NCBI RefSeq assembly: GCF_009739465.1
Contig: NZ_WHOM01000036.1
Coordinates: forward strand, 310,001-374,000
From: Streptomyces apocyni
GTDB lineage: Bacteria > Actinomycetota > Actinomycetes > Streptomycetales > Streptomycetaceae
Direction of reading: 5' to 3'
DNA: 64,000 nt
Of the stretch, positions 55,975-64,000 are shown one piece after another. A program made the position numbers and the translations under genes. How positions within the stretch are numbered: position 1 is the stretch's first letter; each line of letters begins with the position of its first letter. The notes beneath the pieces are model-generated. The model ran no database searches and was not told the DNA's origin. It was given only the letters and a program-made list of their open reading frames with translations.

Positions 55975-57003
55975 CTAGGCGGTCCAGTCGAGGATGATCT
56001 TGCCGCTGCGGGCAGTGGCGGCCTCATCGAAGGCCGCGTCGAAGTCCTGGTAGCCGTAGCTGCCGGTGATCACGGGACTGAGGTCGAGTCCGCCTTCCAG
56101 CAGGACCGTCATCGCGTACCAGGTCTCGAACATCTCACGGCCGTAGATGCCCTTGATCGTGATCATCGAGGTCACGATCTTGGACCAGTCGACGGCGAAC
56201 TCCTGCGCGGGCAGGCCCAGCATCGCGATACGGCCGCCGTGCGTCATGTTGTCGACCATGTCGCGCATGGCCTCGGAGCGGCCGGACATCTCCAGGCCGA
56301 TGTCGAAGCCCTCCTTGAGACCAAGCTGCCGCTGGGCCGCGGCGATGTCGCTCTCGGCCACGTTCACCGCGAGGGTCGCGCCTACCTTGCGGGCGAGGGC
56401 CAGCCGGGACTCGCTGACATCAGTGATCACCACATTGCGCGCGCCGGCGTGCCGGGCGACGGCCGCGGCCATGATGCCGATGGGGCCCGCACCGGTGATC
56501 AGCACGTCCTCGCCGACGAGCGGGAAGGACAGTGCGGTGTGCACGGCGTTGCCGAACGGGTCGAAGATCGCGGCGACGTCCAGGTCGACCTTGGTGCGGT
56601 GGACCCACACGTTGGAGGCGGGCAGCGCGACGTACTCCGCGAACGCGCCGTCACGGCCGACGCCGAGGCCGACAGTGCTCCGGCACAGGTGGCGGCGGCC
56701 AGCCAGGCAGTTACGGCACTTCCCGCACACCAGGTGGCCCTCGCCGCTCACCACGTCGCCGACCGCGATGTCCGTGACGTCCGCGCCGACCGCCGCGACC
56801 TCGCCGACGAACTCGTGCCCGAGGACACGGGGCGTGGTGACGGCCTGCCGTGCCCAGCCATCCCACGACCTGATGTGCAGGTCGGTGCCGCAGATGCCGG
56901 TGCGCAGCACCTTGATCAGTACGTCCGATGCGCCCGTCTCGGGCTCCGGCACGTCCATGAGCCAGAGGCCGGGCTCGGCGTGCTGCTTGACAAGTGCCTT
57001 CAT
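55975..57003 (-). CDS. tdh: L-threonine 3-dehydrogenase
   Basis: 342 residues from ATG 57003. Zinc alcohol-dehydrogenase family: catalytic zinc ligands in [18 protein letters not shown] and [15 protein letters not shown], structural zinc Cys4 lobe [19 protein letters not shown] loop [37 protein letters not shown] is close to E. coli Tdh. It oxidises threonine to 2-amino-3-oxobutyrate for Kbl. The 210-bp upstream region holds no gene; it contains GGCCCG-type repeats and an AGGAGCC-poor start, so the ribosome site is weak (GGAGC). Confidence 0.94.
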   Translation of the reverse strand: MKALVKQHAEPGLWLMDVPEPETGASDVLIKVLRTGICGTDLHIRSWDGWARQAVTTPRVLGHEFVGEVAAVGADVTDIAVGDVVSGEGHLVCGKCRNCLAGRRHLCRSTVGLGVGRDGAFAEYVALPASNVWVHRTKVDLDVAAIFDPFGNAVHTALSFPLVGEDVLITGAGPIGIMAAAVARHAGARNVVITDVSESRLALARKVGATLAVNVAESDIAAAQRQLGLKEGFDIGLEMSGRSEAMRDMVDNMTHGGRIAMLGLPAQEFAVDWSKIVTSMITIKGIYGREMFETWYAMTVLLEGGLDLSPVITGSYGYQDFDAAFDEAATARSGKIILDWTA

Positions 57004-57213
57004 CGGTGCGGCTCCAGGCAGGGGTGACGGGACTGATCGGATACCGACGTGCGGTTCCGGTCCGCGGACGCGCTCCAATCTGCCCAGCTCGGAGCGTCGC
57101 GTCCATCGACGCTTTCTTAAGCGGGCCCACAGCCCAGCTTCACACCCGGCGGCGCTACTCTCGGCCGGAACGGCCCGAAACGGCCCGGGACGGCGGGCCG
57201 ACACGCGTCGCGG

Positions 57214-57792
57214 TCAGGCCGCGAGCGACAGTCCCTGACGCAGCACGATCGCGTTGAGCCGGATCGAGAACGGCACCACGTCCATGATCTCCAGGGCGTC
57301 GGCACGGGCCTTGCCCACGCCGAGGGTCACGTCGACGCAGAACGCGATCGCGTACAGGTGATCACCGGTCTCGGCGTCCTGCAGGGCGAAGAGAAGGTCC
57401 CGGTAGTAACTGGTGCGGTCCCCGCCCTCCTCGTAGTACGACAGCCCCGACTCACCCTCCTGCGCGGCGAGTCCGGTGAAGGCGCGGACCAGTTCCTGCT
57501 CGACGGTGTCCCAGAAGCCCGCCTCGGCGAACTCCGCGGGCAGCGCCTGTCGCACCGCCTCCTTCAGCGACAGCACCATCACCATGACGGGGGCGCTCTC
57601 CTGGAGTCCCCAGCCGCGGACCATCTTCACGATCTCGCTGCCGGGCACGGCGGCGGCCGCCGCCCGGATGTGCTCGAAGTCGAAGTTGACGGTCGCGGGA
57701 GCGATCGCCTCCTGGAACAACCGGTCGACGGCCCGGGCCTGTTCGAGGTGCTCCGCCCCCACCTCGATGACGGTCTTGAAACTGGCGGCCAT
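57214..57792 (-). CDS. Cyt delta-endotoxin-like protein
   Basis: 192 residues from ATG 57792, with AGGAGGAAGC immediately before it. The pattern follows Cyt toxins of Bacillus thuringiensis over its whole length: an N-terminal strand-helix FKTVIEVGAEHLEQARAVDR, a helix-strand with APATVNFDFEHI, then FWDTVEQELVRAFTGLAAQ (Cyt: FW-x-T-V-x-x-x-L-x-x-x-FT-x-L-x-x-Q), SYYRDLLFALQDAETG (Cyt: Y-x-NLLFAIQN-x-x-TG), a strand YAIAFCVDVTL and a last strand NAIVLRQGLS. It has no signal peptide and is shorter than Cyt1Aa protoxin (249), matching the processed core. Cyt proteins bind lipid and form pores. Similarity is from memory of the family; activity and target are unknown. Confidence 0.8.
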   Translation of the reverse strand: MAASFKTVIEVGAEHLEQARAVDRLFQEAIAPATVNFDFEHIRAAAAAVPGSEIVKMVRGWGLQESAPVMVMVLSLKEAVRQALPAEFAEAGFWDTVEQELVRAFTGLAAQEGESGLSYYEEGGDRTSYYRDLLFALQDAETGDHLYAIAFCVDVTLGVGKARADALEIMDVVPFSIRLNAIVLRQGLSLAA

Positions 57793-57989
57793 GCTTCCTC
57801 CTGCGAGTGCAGCGGTGATCAAGAGCGGCCAGTATGCCGAGCACCGCCGCCGGGGAGCACCACCGTCCCGCGCCGCGGACACCCGCACGACCAACCAGCC
57901 TGACCGTGCCGTATGTCACTTCTGGGGGCTGGCAGACAACTAATCGCCGCTCTACACGTCTGTGTCTATATGCGTGGCTGAATGTGCGG

Positions 57990-58013
57990 TTGACATTTCC
58001 CCTCATGTCATGA
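57990..58013 (+). promoter_or_regulatory. Possible -35 box and palindrome before the glycosyltransferase
   Basis: TTGACA at 57990-57995 and a perfect palindrome TCATG-T-CATGA (58003-58013) stand in the only AT-rich part of the 287-bp region between the divergent cyt-like and GT4 genes. No convincing -10 box follows at 17-18 nt, so the promoter call is weak. Confidence 0.25.
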
Positions 58014-58079
58014 ATCCATGGTCTAGACCTTTCCGGCGTGCGACCACACGCCGTCGAGCTGGCCGTGGGGGGACAGCAC

Positions 58080-60287
58080 ATGAAGATCACGTTTTTGGTG
58101 CACAACGCGTACGGGATCGGCGGGACCGTTCGCTCGACGGCGAACCTGTCGGGGGCACTGGCCGAGCGTCATGACGTTGAGGTCGTGAGCGTCCACCGGG
58201 TCGCGGATGAGCCCGCGTTGCCGTTCGATCCGCGGGTGCGGTTGTCCTCGCTGATCGATATGCGGGAGGACGCGCCCTCGTACGAGGGCGGGCTGGAGGC
58301 GACGCGGCTACCGAACACCATGTTTCCCGACAAGGGCGTGGACTTCGGCCGCCTGCGCTACACCGCGCTCCACGACCAACGCATCGGGGCGCATCTCCAG
58401 CAGACCGACGCGCAGGTCGTGATCGCGACCCGGCCGATCCTCAACGGCTATCTCAGGCGGTACGGACAGCGCCGCTGTCTGCGCGTCGGCCAGGAACACC
58501 TGTCCTTCGACGCGCACAGCGACCAGCTACGCGAGGACCAGAACGCCGCGGTGGCCGACGGCCTCGACGCCTTCGTGACGGTGTCCGAAGCGGACGCCGA
58601 GCTCTACCGGGCGGCGCTGCCCGATGCGGCCGCCCGGGTGCTGTGCATACCCAACGGCGTGCCCGAGCCCGCCGTTGAGCCGTCCCCGCTGAACTCCAAG
58701 GTCGTCGTGGCGGCCGGGCGGCTCGTGGGCATCAAGCGCTACGACCGGCTGGTCTCCGCGTTCGCCAAGGTGGCGGCCGAGCATCCCGACTGGACCTTGC
58801 GCATCTACGGGCGTGGCCCGGAGCGGGCCAAGCTCAGACGGCAGATCGACGAACTCGGGCTGTATGACCGGGCCTTCCTGATGGGTCCGGTGTCCCCGAT
58901 CGAGACGGAGTGGGCCAAGGGCTCCATCGCCGCCGTCTCGTCCGACATGGAGTCCTTCGGCCTGACCATCGTCGAGGCGATGCACTGCGGCCTTCCGGTC
59001 GTCGCGACCGACTGCCCGCACGGCCCCGGCGAGATCATCTCTGATGGCGAGGACGGCCTCCTGGTCCCCTTGGAGGGCGGCGCCGACGCGTATGCCGGAG
59101 CCCTGTCCACTCTCATCAAGGACCAGGAACTGCGCGAGCGCCAGGGGCGCGCGGCGCGGGCGAAGGCGCAGCGCTACGCCCCGGCCACCATCGGGCGACG
59201 TTATGAGCGGTTGTTTGACGACCTGGCCGGCGAGCGGCCCCGGCAGGAGGCCAACGCCCCCGCGCCGGGCAGGACTTCGCTGCTGAACCGGTTGCGTGGC
59301 TCGTTCCGCGGCAGGGGCGGGAGGATGGCGGCCGCACAGGACGCGAAGGCCGCTGATGCGGCGGCGCCCACGCCTCAGGTCCGGCCGGTGGCGTACGTGC
59401 GCGCGACCGCTGACGGGGGCATGGCCGTACGCTTCGACGCCGGGTCGTTGCCGTCGGGGCCGCTGGACTTCGTCGTCCGGCGCCGTAAGGACCCCCACCA
59501 TGCTGAGATCCGCGTGCCCGTGGCGTGGGGTGAGGCCGGGGCGGGTCAGCGCACGGAGCCCCACGCCACGGTGGAGCGGGACGCCCATGTGCTGGCTGAG
59601 GGTCGCTGGGACTGCTACGTCGCGCCTCGCGGTACCGACAAGCGGCGTCGGCTGGTCGCGGGGCTGGTGGAGCAGGCCCGGCTGGTGACCCTCCCGCCCC
59701 TCGTCGGCGAGGACGGGGTGTCCGCCTGGATTCCCTACACCACGACGGACGGATTCCTCGCCTTGCGGACCTGGCTGCGCCCCGCCCACGCCGAGGTCAC
59801 GCGGATACTCGTCGGCGCGGACTCCGTGACCGTCAGCGCGCTGCTGCTCGGCGACGCCACGCTGCCTGCCCTGGCCCAGGGTCAGGGTCAGGGTCAGGGT
59901 CAGGGTCGAGTTGAGGCCCAGGCCCAGGGAGCGACCGTCGCCGCGGTCTCCCGGCAGGGCGCGGACTACGATTTCGCCACGCCGGTACGGGACCTGGGCG
60001 GCGGGCACTTCGAGTGCACCCTGTCCATCGGCGAGGCCCTGGCCCGCCGCAGCGTCGAGCACGACCTGTGGGACCTGCGGCTGTTGACCACCGAAGGCGC
60101 CGAACCCATACCCCTCGGGCGGATCGGCGGAGACATCGTCGACCGCAAGAAGACCGACGCCAGCCCCGCCACCGAGCGCGAGCACCCACAGCGCGGCACC
60201 ACGCGCGCCAAGCCGTTCTTCACGGCGGTCAACAACCTCGCCCTCAGCCTGCGCGACACACCTCAGCCGGACCAGATCACCCCGTGA
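58080..60287 (+). CDS. GT4-family glycosyltransferase with long C-terminal extension
   Basis: 735 residues from ATG 58080. Residues 1-390 are a GT-B glycosyltransferase: FLVHNAYGIGGTVRSTANLS at the start, VVVAAGRLVGIKRYDRLVSA, WTLRIYGRGPERAKLRRQID and the nucleotide-sugar site SFGLTIVEAMHCGLPVVATD. Residues 390-735 form an unrecognised extension: a basic linker (LLNRLRGSFRGRGGR), then two similar beta-rich units (about 440-560 and 570-690), the second containing the GQGQGQGQG microsatellite. No signal peptide. It may build wall teichoic-acid-like or other cell-surface polymers. The 3' end overlaps the convergent SWIM gene by 11 bp. Confidence 0.88.
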   Translation: MKITFLVHNAYGIGGTVRSTANLSGALAERHDVEVVSVHRVADEPALPFDPRVRLSSLIDMREDAPSYEGGLEATRLPNTMFPDKGVDFGRLRYTALHDQRIGAHLQQTDAQVVIATRPILNGYLRRYGQRRCLRVGQEHLSFDAHSDQLREDQNAAVADGLDAFVTVSEADAELYRAALPDAAARVLCIPNGVPEPAVEPSPLNSKVVVAAGRLVGIKRYDRLVSAFAKVAAEHPDWTLRIYGRGPERAKLRRQIDELGLYDRAFLMGPVSPIETEWAKGSIAAVSSDMESFGLTIVEAMHCGLPVVATDCPHGPGEIISDGEDGLLVPLEGGADAYAGALSTLIKDQELRERQGRAARAKAQRYAPATIGRRYERLFDDLAGERPRQEANAPAPGRTSLLNRLRGSFRGRGGRMAAAQDAKAADAAAPTPQVRPVAYVRATADGGMAVRFDAGSLPSGPLDFVVRRRKDPHHAEIRVPVAWGEAGAGQRTEPHATVERDAHVLAEGRWDCYVAPRGTDKRRRLVAGLVEQARLVTLPPLVGEDGVSAWIPYTTTDGFLALRTWLRPAHAEVTRILVGADSVTVSALLLGDATLPALAQGQGQGQGQGRVEAQAQGATVAAVSRQGADYDFATPVRDLGGGHFECTLSIGEALARRSVEHDLWDLRLLTTEGAEPIPLGRIGGDIVDRKKTDASPATEREHPQRGTTRAKPFFTAVNNLALSLRDTPQPDQITP
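59877..59904 (+). repeat. In-frame hexanucleotide microsatellite
   Basis: GTCAGG is repeated four times from 59881 after CAGG at 59877, encoding the GQ dipeptide run of the glycosyltransferase extension. Six-base units keep the frame, so copy number can vary without breaking the gene. Confidence 0.8.
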
Positions 60288-62223
60288 GCAGGCCCGAGAG
60301 CGCTCCGACCGGGTCGCGGTCCGGGGTGCCGCGCGGCCACCAGTCCTCTCGGCCCGGCTCCGACTCGTAGGCGTACCAGTGGCCGTCGTGGCCGAGGCGT
60401 AGTTGGAGGTGGCCGCGGGGGTGGGTGAGGCGGTTGCGGGTGGGCCGGAAGGCCGGGAACTCCGCGGCGCGCAGGGCGGGGCGGGCCTGATCGAAGGGTC
60501 CGGCCGGTGGGTCCCAGGGCTCTTCCAGTACGGTCAGGCCGTCCTGGCCGCCCTGGCGCCAGGCGGCTACCGCGCGCGCCAGGTCGGTAGCGGTGCGGCC
60601 GGTGGCGGACGCCAGTGCCGCGTAGAGGGTGCGGGTGGTCGCGGTGAGGCCCGAGCCGGGGCGGGCGGCCGCGAGCCGGACCGCGTCCTGCCAGAGGGTG
60701 AGGCCCGCGACCGGGTCCTCTCCGGTGCGGAGCAGCGCGTGTGCGCGGGCGGCCGCGTCGGTGGCCAGCTGGTCCAGGGCCAGCGGGTCAGGCCCACCGG
60801 GAGCCGCGGGGTACACCGGCGGCTGCTCCGGGTGCGGGAGCGGCGGCATCGGCGTGGGCAGGGGAGGCGGCGTACGTGGGGCGAGTGCGTCAGTGGCCCT
60901 GACTCCGGGGATACGGGGCTGGTTCTCGTCCTGGTCCGCGCGTGCGGCCAGGGTGGCGTTGCGACGGGACAGGTCGTCGAGCAGCTGCCGCTCGCCGCGG
61001 CCGCGCAACAGCAGGAGAACGAAGGGGTCTTCGTCGAGCAGCCGGGCGGTCTCGTAGCAGAGCGCGGCCGCGTGCTTGCAGGGGTGACCGGAATCCGGGC
61101 AGGAGCAGTACGGTTCGAGGTCGCCGGGCCCGGGGAGCAGGTCCGCGCCCCCTCCCCTGGCGAGGGACCGCGGCAGCTCCTTGTCGAGGAGCGCCGCGAT
61201 ATGGCCGGGTCGCTCAGTGGCGGTGTCGAGCAGCTGGTCCCACTCGGCGTCGGACAGGGTCGGCAGTTCGATCCTGGTGCGGTACGGGCGGGGGCGGCTG
61301 CCGTGCACGTACGCCAGGACCTGTCCGGGGGTGACGGTGATCGCGTCGACGAGGCCCTGGCGCGCGTAGGTGCGGCCGCGCGCCAGGCGGGCCTGGTCCA
61401 GGGCCGAGTCCTCCAGCGCGGCGACCCAGGCCCGGCCCCACCAACTCCCAGCATCGCCCGCGCCGGACCGCTCCACCCCCGCGACACGCCCCGCGAAGGT
61501 ACGCCGCAACTCCCCCGCCGCCACGTCCGTACCGGGCTTCGCACCGCGGGCGTCGGCTCCCGTACGCACACCAACGCCGCTACGGGAACCGACGCCCGGG
61601 CCAGAACCACCGCCCGGACGGAAGCCGGTGCCCCCACCAGAGCCGCTGCCGGTACGGGCGTCCATACCCGAGCCCCCGCCCGCGCGCGCGTCCGCGCCAG
61701 TGTGGGTTCCCGTGCCCGGTGGCGTGGGGTCCTGGGCGCTGTACTCAGGGCGTACGCCGCGCGGCGGTCCGTCTGCGCTGGCCGCCTCGTCTTCTCCCTG
61801 ACGTGCGGCGCGCAGCGCCTCCCGTGCCACGTCGGCGGGCCGTCGCCTCGCGTCGTCAGCGTCCGCCGCTGCGGGTTCGTGTCCGGGGGAGCCCGAAGGG
61901 GCCAGGCTCTCGGGTGCGCCCTCGCTCCTGAGGCGGCCGCCGGGCCGTTCGCGCAGCGCCCGGCGTGCCACGTCCGCTGGGCGGGCGGTCGTTGCCGCCG
62001 CGTCTCCCCCTGTGTCGCCGCTGTGCTCCTCGGGGGCCGCGCCAGCACCCCCCGAATCGTTCGTGGTGCGCAGTGCCTCGCGGGCCACATCGGCCGGGCG
62101 CGCGGCGTCCGGGACCGGCGCGGCGTCCGTGGTCGGCGCGGGCGGGGACGGCGTGGCGGGCGCGGCGCGCTGCGTGCGGAGGGCCTCGCGGGCCTGCTCG
62201 GCGGGGCTCGGGGCCGGGGTCAT
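60277..62223 (-). CDS. SWIM zinc-finger protein
   Basis: 648 residues from ATG 62223, overlapping the helicase stop (ATGA). The SWIM motif is CSCPDSGHPCKHAAALCYE (CxC…CxH), about residue 385. N-terminal region (residues 8-150) has four copies of a helical element: AEQAREALR, ADVAREALR, ADVARRALR and ADVAREALR, spaced by Pro/Ala linkers. A Gly/Thr/Arg-rich disordered stretch (about 165-240) follows. SWIM proteins partner with the SNF2 helicase encoded next to them, probably in DNA repair or remodelling. The C-terminus (RPTRNRLTHPRGHLQLRLG … WYAYESEPG) is a conserved small domain of unknown role. Confidence 0.85.
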   Translation of the reverse strand: MTPAPSPAEQAREALRTQRAAPATPSPPAPTTDAAPVPDAARPADVAREALRTTNDSGGAGAAPEEHSGDTGGDAAATTARPADVARRALRERPGGRLRSEGAPESLAPSGSPGHEPAAADADDARRRPADVAREALRAARQGEDEAASADGPPRGVRPEYSAQDPTPPGTGTHTGADARAGGGSGMDARTGSGSGGGTGFRPGGGSGPGVGSRSGVGVRTGADARGAKPGTDVAAGELRRTFAGRVAGVERSGAGDAGSWWGRAWVAALEDSALDQARLARGRTYARQGLVDAITVTPGQVLAYVHGSRPRPYRTRIELPTLSDAEWDQLLDTATERPGHIAALLDKELPRSLARGGGADLLPGPGDLEPYCSCPDSGHPCKHAAALCYETARLLDEDPFVLLLLRGRGERQLLDDLSRRNATLAARADQDENQPRIPGVRATDALAPRTPPPLPTPMPPLPHPEQPPVYPAAPGGPDPLALDQLATDAAARAHALLRTGEDPVAGLTLWQDAVRLAAARPGSGLTATTRTLYAALASATGRTATDLARAVAAWRQGGQDGLTVLEEPWDPPAGPFDQARPALRAAEFPAFRPTRNRLTHPRGHLQLRLGHDGHWYAYESEPGREDWWPRGTPDRDPVGALSGLLTG

Positions 62224-64000
62224 GCGGGGGACCTCCGGAGCGAGATCAGGTCGGAGAGTTCGCGGTCGGTGAGCTCGGTGAGCGCGGCTTCTCCGGTGCC
62301 GAGTACCGCGTCCGCCAAAGCGCGCTTGGCGGTGAGCATCTCGGCGATGCGGTCCTCGACCGTGCCCTCGGTGATGAGGCGGTGGACCTGCACCGGTTGG
62401 GTCTGCCCGATGCGGTAGGCGCGGTCGGTGGCCTGTTCCTCGACCGCTGGGTTCCACCAGCGGTCGAAGTGGATGACATGGCCCGCGCGGGTGAGGTTGA
62501 GCCCGGTGCCCGCCGCCTTGAGGGAGAGGACCAGGATCGGGGTGGCCCCGCTCTGGAACCGGTCCACCAGGTGCTCGCGCTCGGCCACGGGTGTGCCGCC
62601 GTGCAGCAGTTCGGCGGGGATCGCTCGGCTGGCGAGGTGCTCGCCGATCAGCCGGGCCATGCCCACGTACTGGGTGAAGATCAGCGCGGAGCCGTCCTCG
62701 GCGAGGATGGTGTCCAGCAGCTCGTCCAGCAGGGCGAGTTTGCCGGAACGGCCGACGAGCCGGACGGCTGGGCTCCGCACCGGGTTCCGCACCGGGTTCC
62801 GCTTCGCGCTCTCCTGTGGGCTCTCCCTTGGGCTCTCCTTCAGGTACTGCGCGGGGTGGTTGCAGATCTGCTTCAGCGCGCCGAGGAGCTTCAGGACCAG
62901 GCCACGGCGCGCGATCCCGTCAGCGGCCTCGATCGCGGCCATCGACTCGCGTACCACGGCCTCGTACAGCGCGGCCTGTTCCCGCGTGAGCGGAACCGGG
63001 TGGTCGGTCTCCGTCTTGGGCGGTAGCTCGGGGACGATGCCCGGGTCGGACTTCTTGCGGCGGAGCAGGAACGGCCGGACCAGGCGGGCCAGCCGGGCCG
63101 CCGCCTCGTCGTCATCGCCGCCCTCAACGGCCCGCGCGTGCCGGGCGCGGAACGACTTGAGCGGGCCGAGCAACCCGGGTGTGGTCCAGTCGAGCAGGGC
63201 CCAGAGCTCGGAGAGGTTGTTCTCGACCGGGGTACCGGTCAGCGCGACGCGGGCCGGTGCCGGGATGTCGCGCAGCGCCCGCGCGGTCGCCGAGTAGGCG
63301 TTCTTGACGTGCTGGGCCTCGTCCGCGACGACCATGCCCCAGGGCTGCTGGGCGAGTTGGGGTGCCGCACCGCGCATCGTGGCGTACGTGGTGAGGACGA
63401 AGCCGCCGTCAAGGTCGCGCAGGGTGCGGCTGGTGCCGTGATAGCGCCGCACCGGGACGCCGGGGGCGAAGCGGGCGATCTCCCGCTGCCAGTTGCCCAG
63501 CAGGGACGCCGGGCATACCACCAGGGTCGGCTCGCGGCGTGCCCGCCGCAGGTGGAGGGCGATGAGGGTCACGGTCTTGCCGAGGCCCATGTCGTCGGCG
63601 AGGCAGCCGCCGAGGCCGAGTGACGTCATCTGGTCAAGCCAGGCCAGGCCCCGGAGTTGGTAGTCGCGGAGCTGGGCGTGCAGGCCGGGTGGCGGCTCGG
63701 CCGGGGGCAGGCCCGCGGTGAGGCGGTCGCGCAGGGTCGCGAGCGCGCCGACCGGGACCGCCTCGACCGTCTCGCCGTCCACCTCCGCGGTGCCGGTGAG
63801 CGCGACGGAGAGCGCGTCCACCGGGTCGAGCAGGCCCAGTTCCCGCTTACGTGCCTTGCGGACCAGGGCGGGGTCGACCAGCACCCAGCGGTCCTTGAGC
63901 CGTACGACGGGCCGGTGCGACTCGGCGAGCTGGTCCATCTCCGCCTCGCTGAGCGGGTCTCCGCCGAGTGCCAGCTGCCAGCGGAACTCCAGGAGCCGCT
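62220..64000 (-). CDS. SNF2-family DEAD/DEAH helicase (5' end outside the window)
   Basis: The last 593 residues of the protein are in the window; the frame remains open to 64000 and continues upstream (RLLEFRWQLALGGDPLSEAE), so the N-terminal half is missing here. Walker A is DDMGLGKTVTLIALHLRRA, motif II is VVADEAQHVKNAYSATAR, motif III LTGTPVENNLSELWALLDW, and motifs V-VI AAGTGLNLTRAGHVIHFDRW with DRAYRIGQTQPVQVHRLIT. An RNPVRNPVRSPAVR insertion (62760-62800) sits between the lobes. ATP-dependent DNA translocase, coupled to the SWIM protein. Confidence 0.93.
   Translation of the reverse strand, partial: RLLEFRWQLALGGDPLSEAEMDQLAESHRPVVRLKDRWVLVDPALVRKARKRELGLLDPVDALSVALTGTAEVDGETVEAVPVGALATLRDRLTAGLPPAEPPPGLHAQLRDYQLRGLAWLDQMTSLGLGGCLADDMGLGKTVTLIALHLRRARREPTLVVCPASLLGNWQREIARFAPGVPVRRYHGTSRTLRDLDGGFVLTTYATMRGAAPQLAQQPWGMVVADEAQHVKNAYSATARALRDIPAPARVALTGTPVENNLSELWALLDWTTPGLLGPLKSFRARHARAVEGGDDDEAAARLARLVRPFLLRRKKSDPGIVPELPPKTETDHPVPLTREQAALYEAVVRESMAAIEAADGIARRGLVLKLLGALKQICNHPAQYLKESPRESPQESAKRNPVRNPVRSPAVRLVGRSGKLALLDELLDTILAEDGSALIFTQYVGMARLIGEHLASRAIPAELLHGGTPVAEREHLVDRFQSGATPILVLSLKAAGTGLNLTRAGHVIHFDRWWNPAVEEQATDRAYRIGQTQPVQVHRLITEGTVEDRIAEMLTAKRALADAVLGTGEAALTELTDRELSDLISLRRSPA

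Noticed and set aside
60403..62418. 671-residue plus-strand open frame opposite the SWIM gene
   Set aside because: Antisense to a gene with a clear SWIM motif; the sequence is Arg/Gly-rich with no domain.

Overview
The window is very GC-rich, with strong GC bias at third codon positions, frequent GTG starts and many ATGA/GTGA stop-start overlaps. Gene content is typical of Streptomyces: a conservon (cvnA-D plus a cytochrome P450), an XRE/TPR regulator with a DUF6415-type partner, F420-dependent LLM enzymes, many secreted hydrolases and rare TTA codons. I infer a Streptomyces or close relative, probably a chromosomal region rich in accessory genes. I see no rRNA, tRNA, CRISPR array or intact insertion sequence.

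Layout. (1) 14-6417: DNA alkylation repair genes ogt and ada/alkA, separated by a 4.4 kb cassette: a SLOG-like protein, an XRE/TPR regulator that looks frameshifted, a palindromic operator, then DUF6415, zinc ribbon, a glycine-rich-domain-like protein with a TTA codon and a Cys-containing tail, and a methyltransferase. (2) 6544-18056: macrodomain, FAD oxidoreductase, inositol-phosphatase-like enzyme, a DesK/NarL-type two-component pair, an AhpD-like/methyltransferase pair, an APC permease with a structured leader, a DUF3558-like secreted protein and an NCS1 permease. (3) 18096-22684: pyrimidine-reduction catabolism (beta-ureidopropionase, class III aminotransferase, dihydropyrimidinase, LLM oxidoreductase), probably an operon with the NCS1 permease. 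(4) 22916-39111: hypothetical proteins, alginate lyase, methionine aminopeptidase beside a truncated XRE gene, gamma-glutamyltransferase, P450/hydrolase pair, L,D-transpeptidase, S15 hydrolase, SGNH hydrolase, exonuclease III, an MBL protein and a carboxymuconolactone decarboxylase pseudogene. (5) 39218-45846: prephenate dehydrogenase, DMT exporter, aminotransferase, phytanoyl-CoA-type dioxygenase, 4-hydroxymandelate oxidase and 4-hydroxymandelate synthase. Together these are a complete 4-hydroxyphenylglycine pathway without an NRPS, five of the genes overlapping stop-to-start. (6) 47149-51073: a conservon whose P450 lacks the ExxR motif (CYP157-like). (7) 51253-57003: dialkylglycine decarboxylase with a divergent LysR, and tdh-kbl-lysR for threonine to glycine conversion. 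(8) 57214-57792: a compact Cyt delta-endotoxin-like protein. (9) 58080-64000: a GT4 glycosyltransferase with a long C-terminal extension, a SWIM zinc-finger protein and a SNF2 helicase that runs off the end of the window.

The best candidates for undescribed biology are the stand-alone Hpg operon (a possibly exported, oxidised arylglycine), the Cyt-like pore-forming protein, and the TTA-containing cassette inserted between ada/alkA and ogt.
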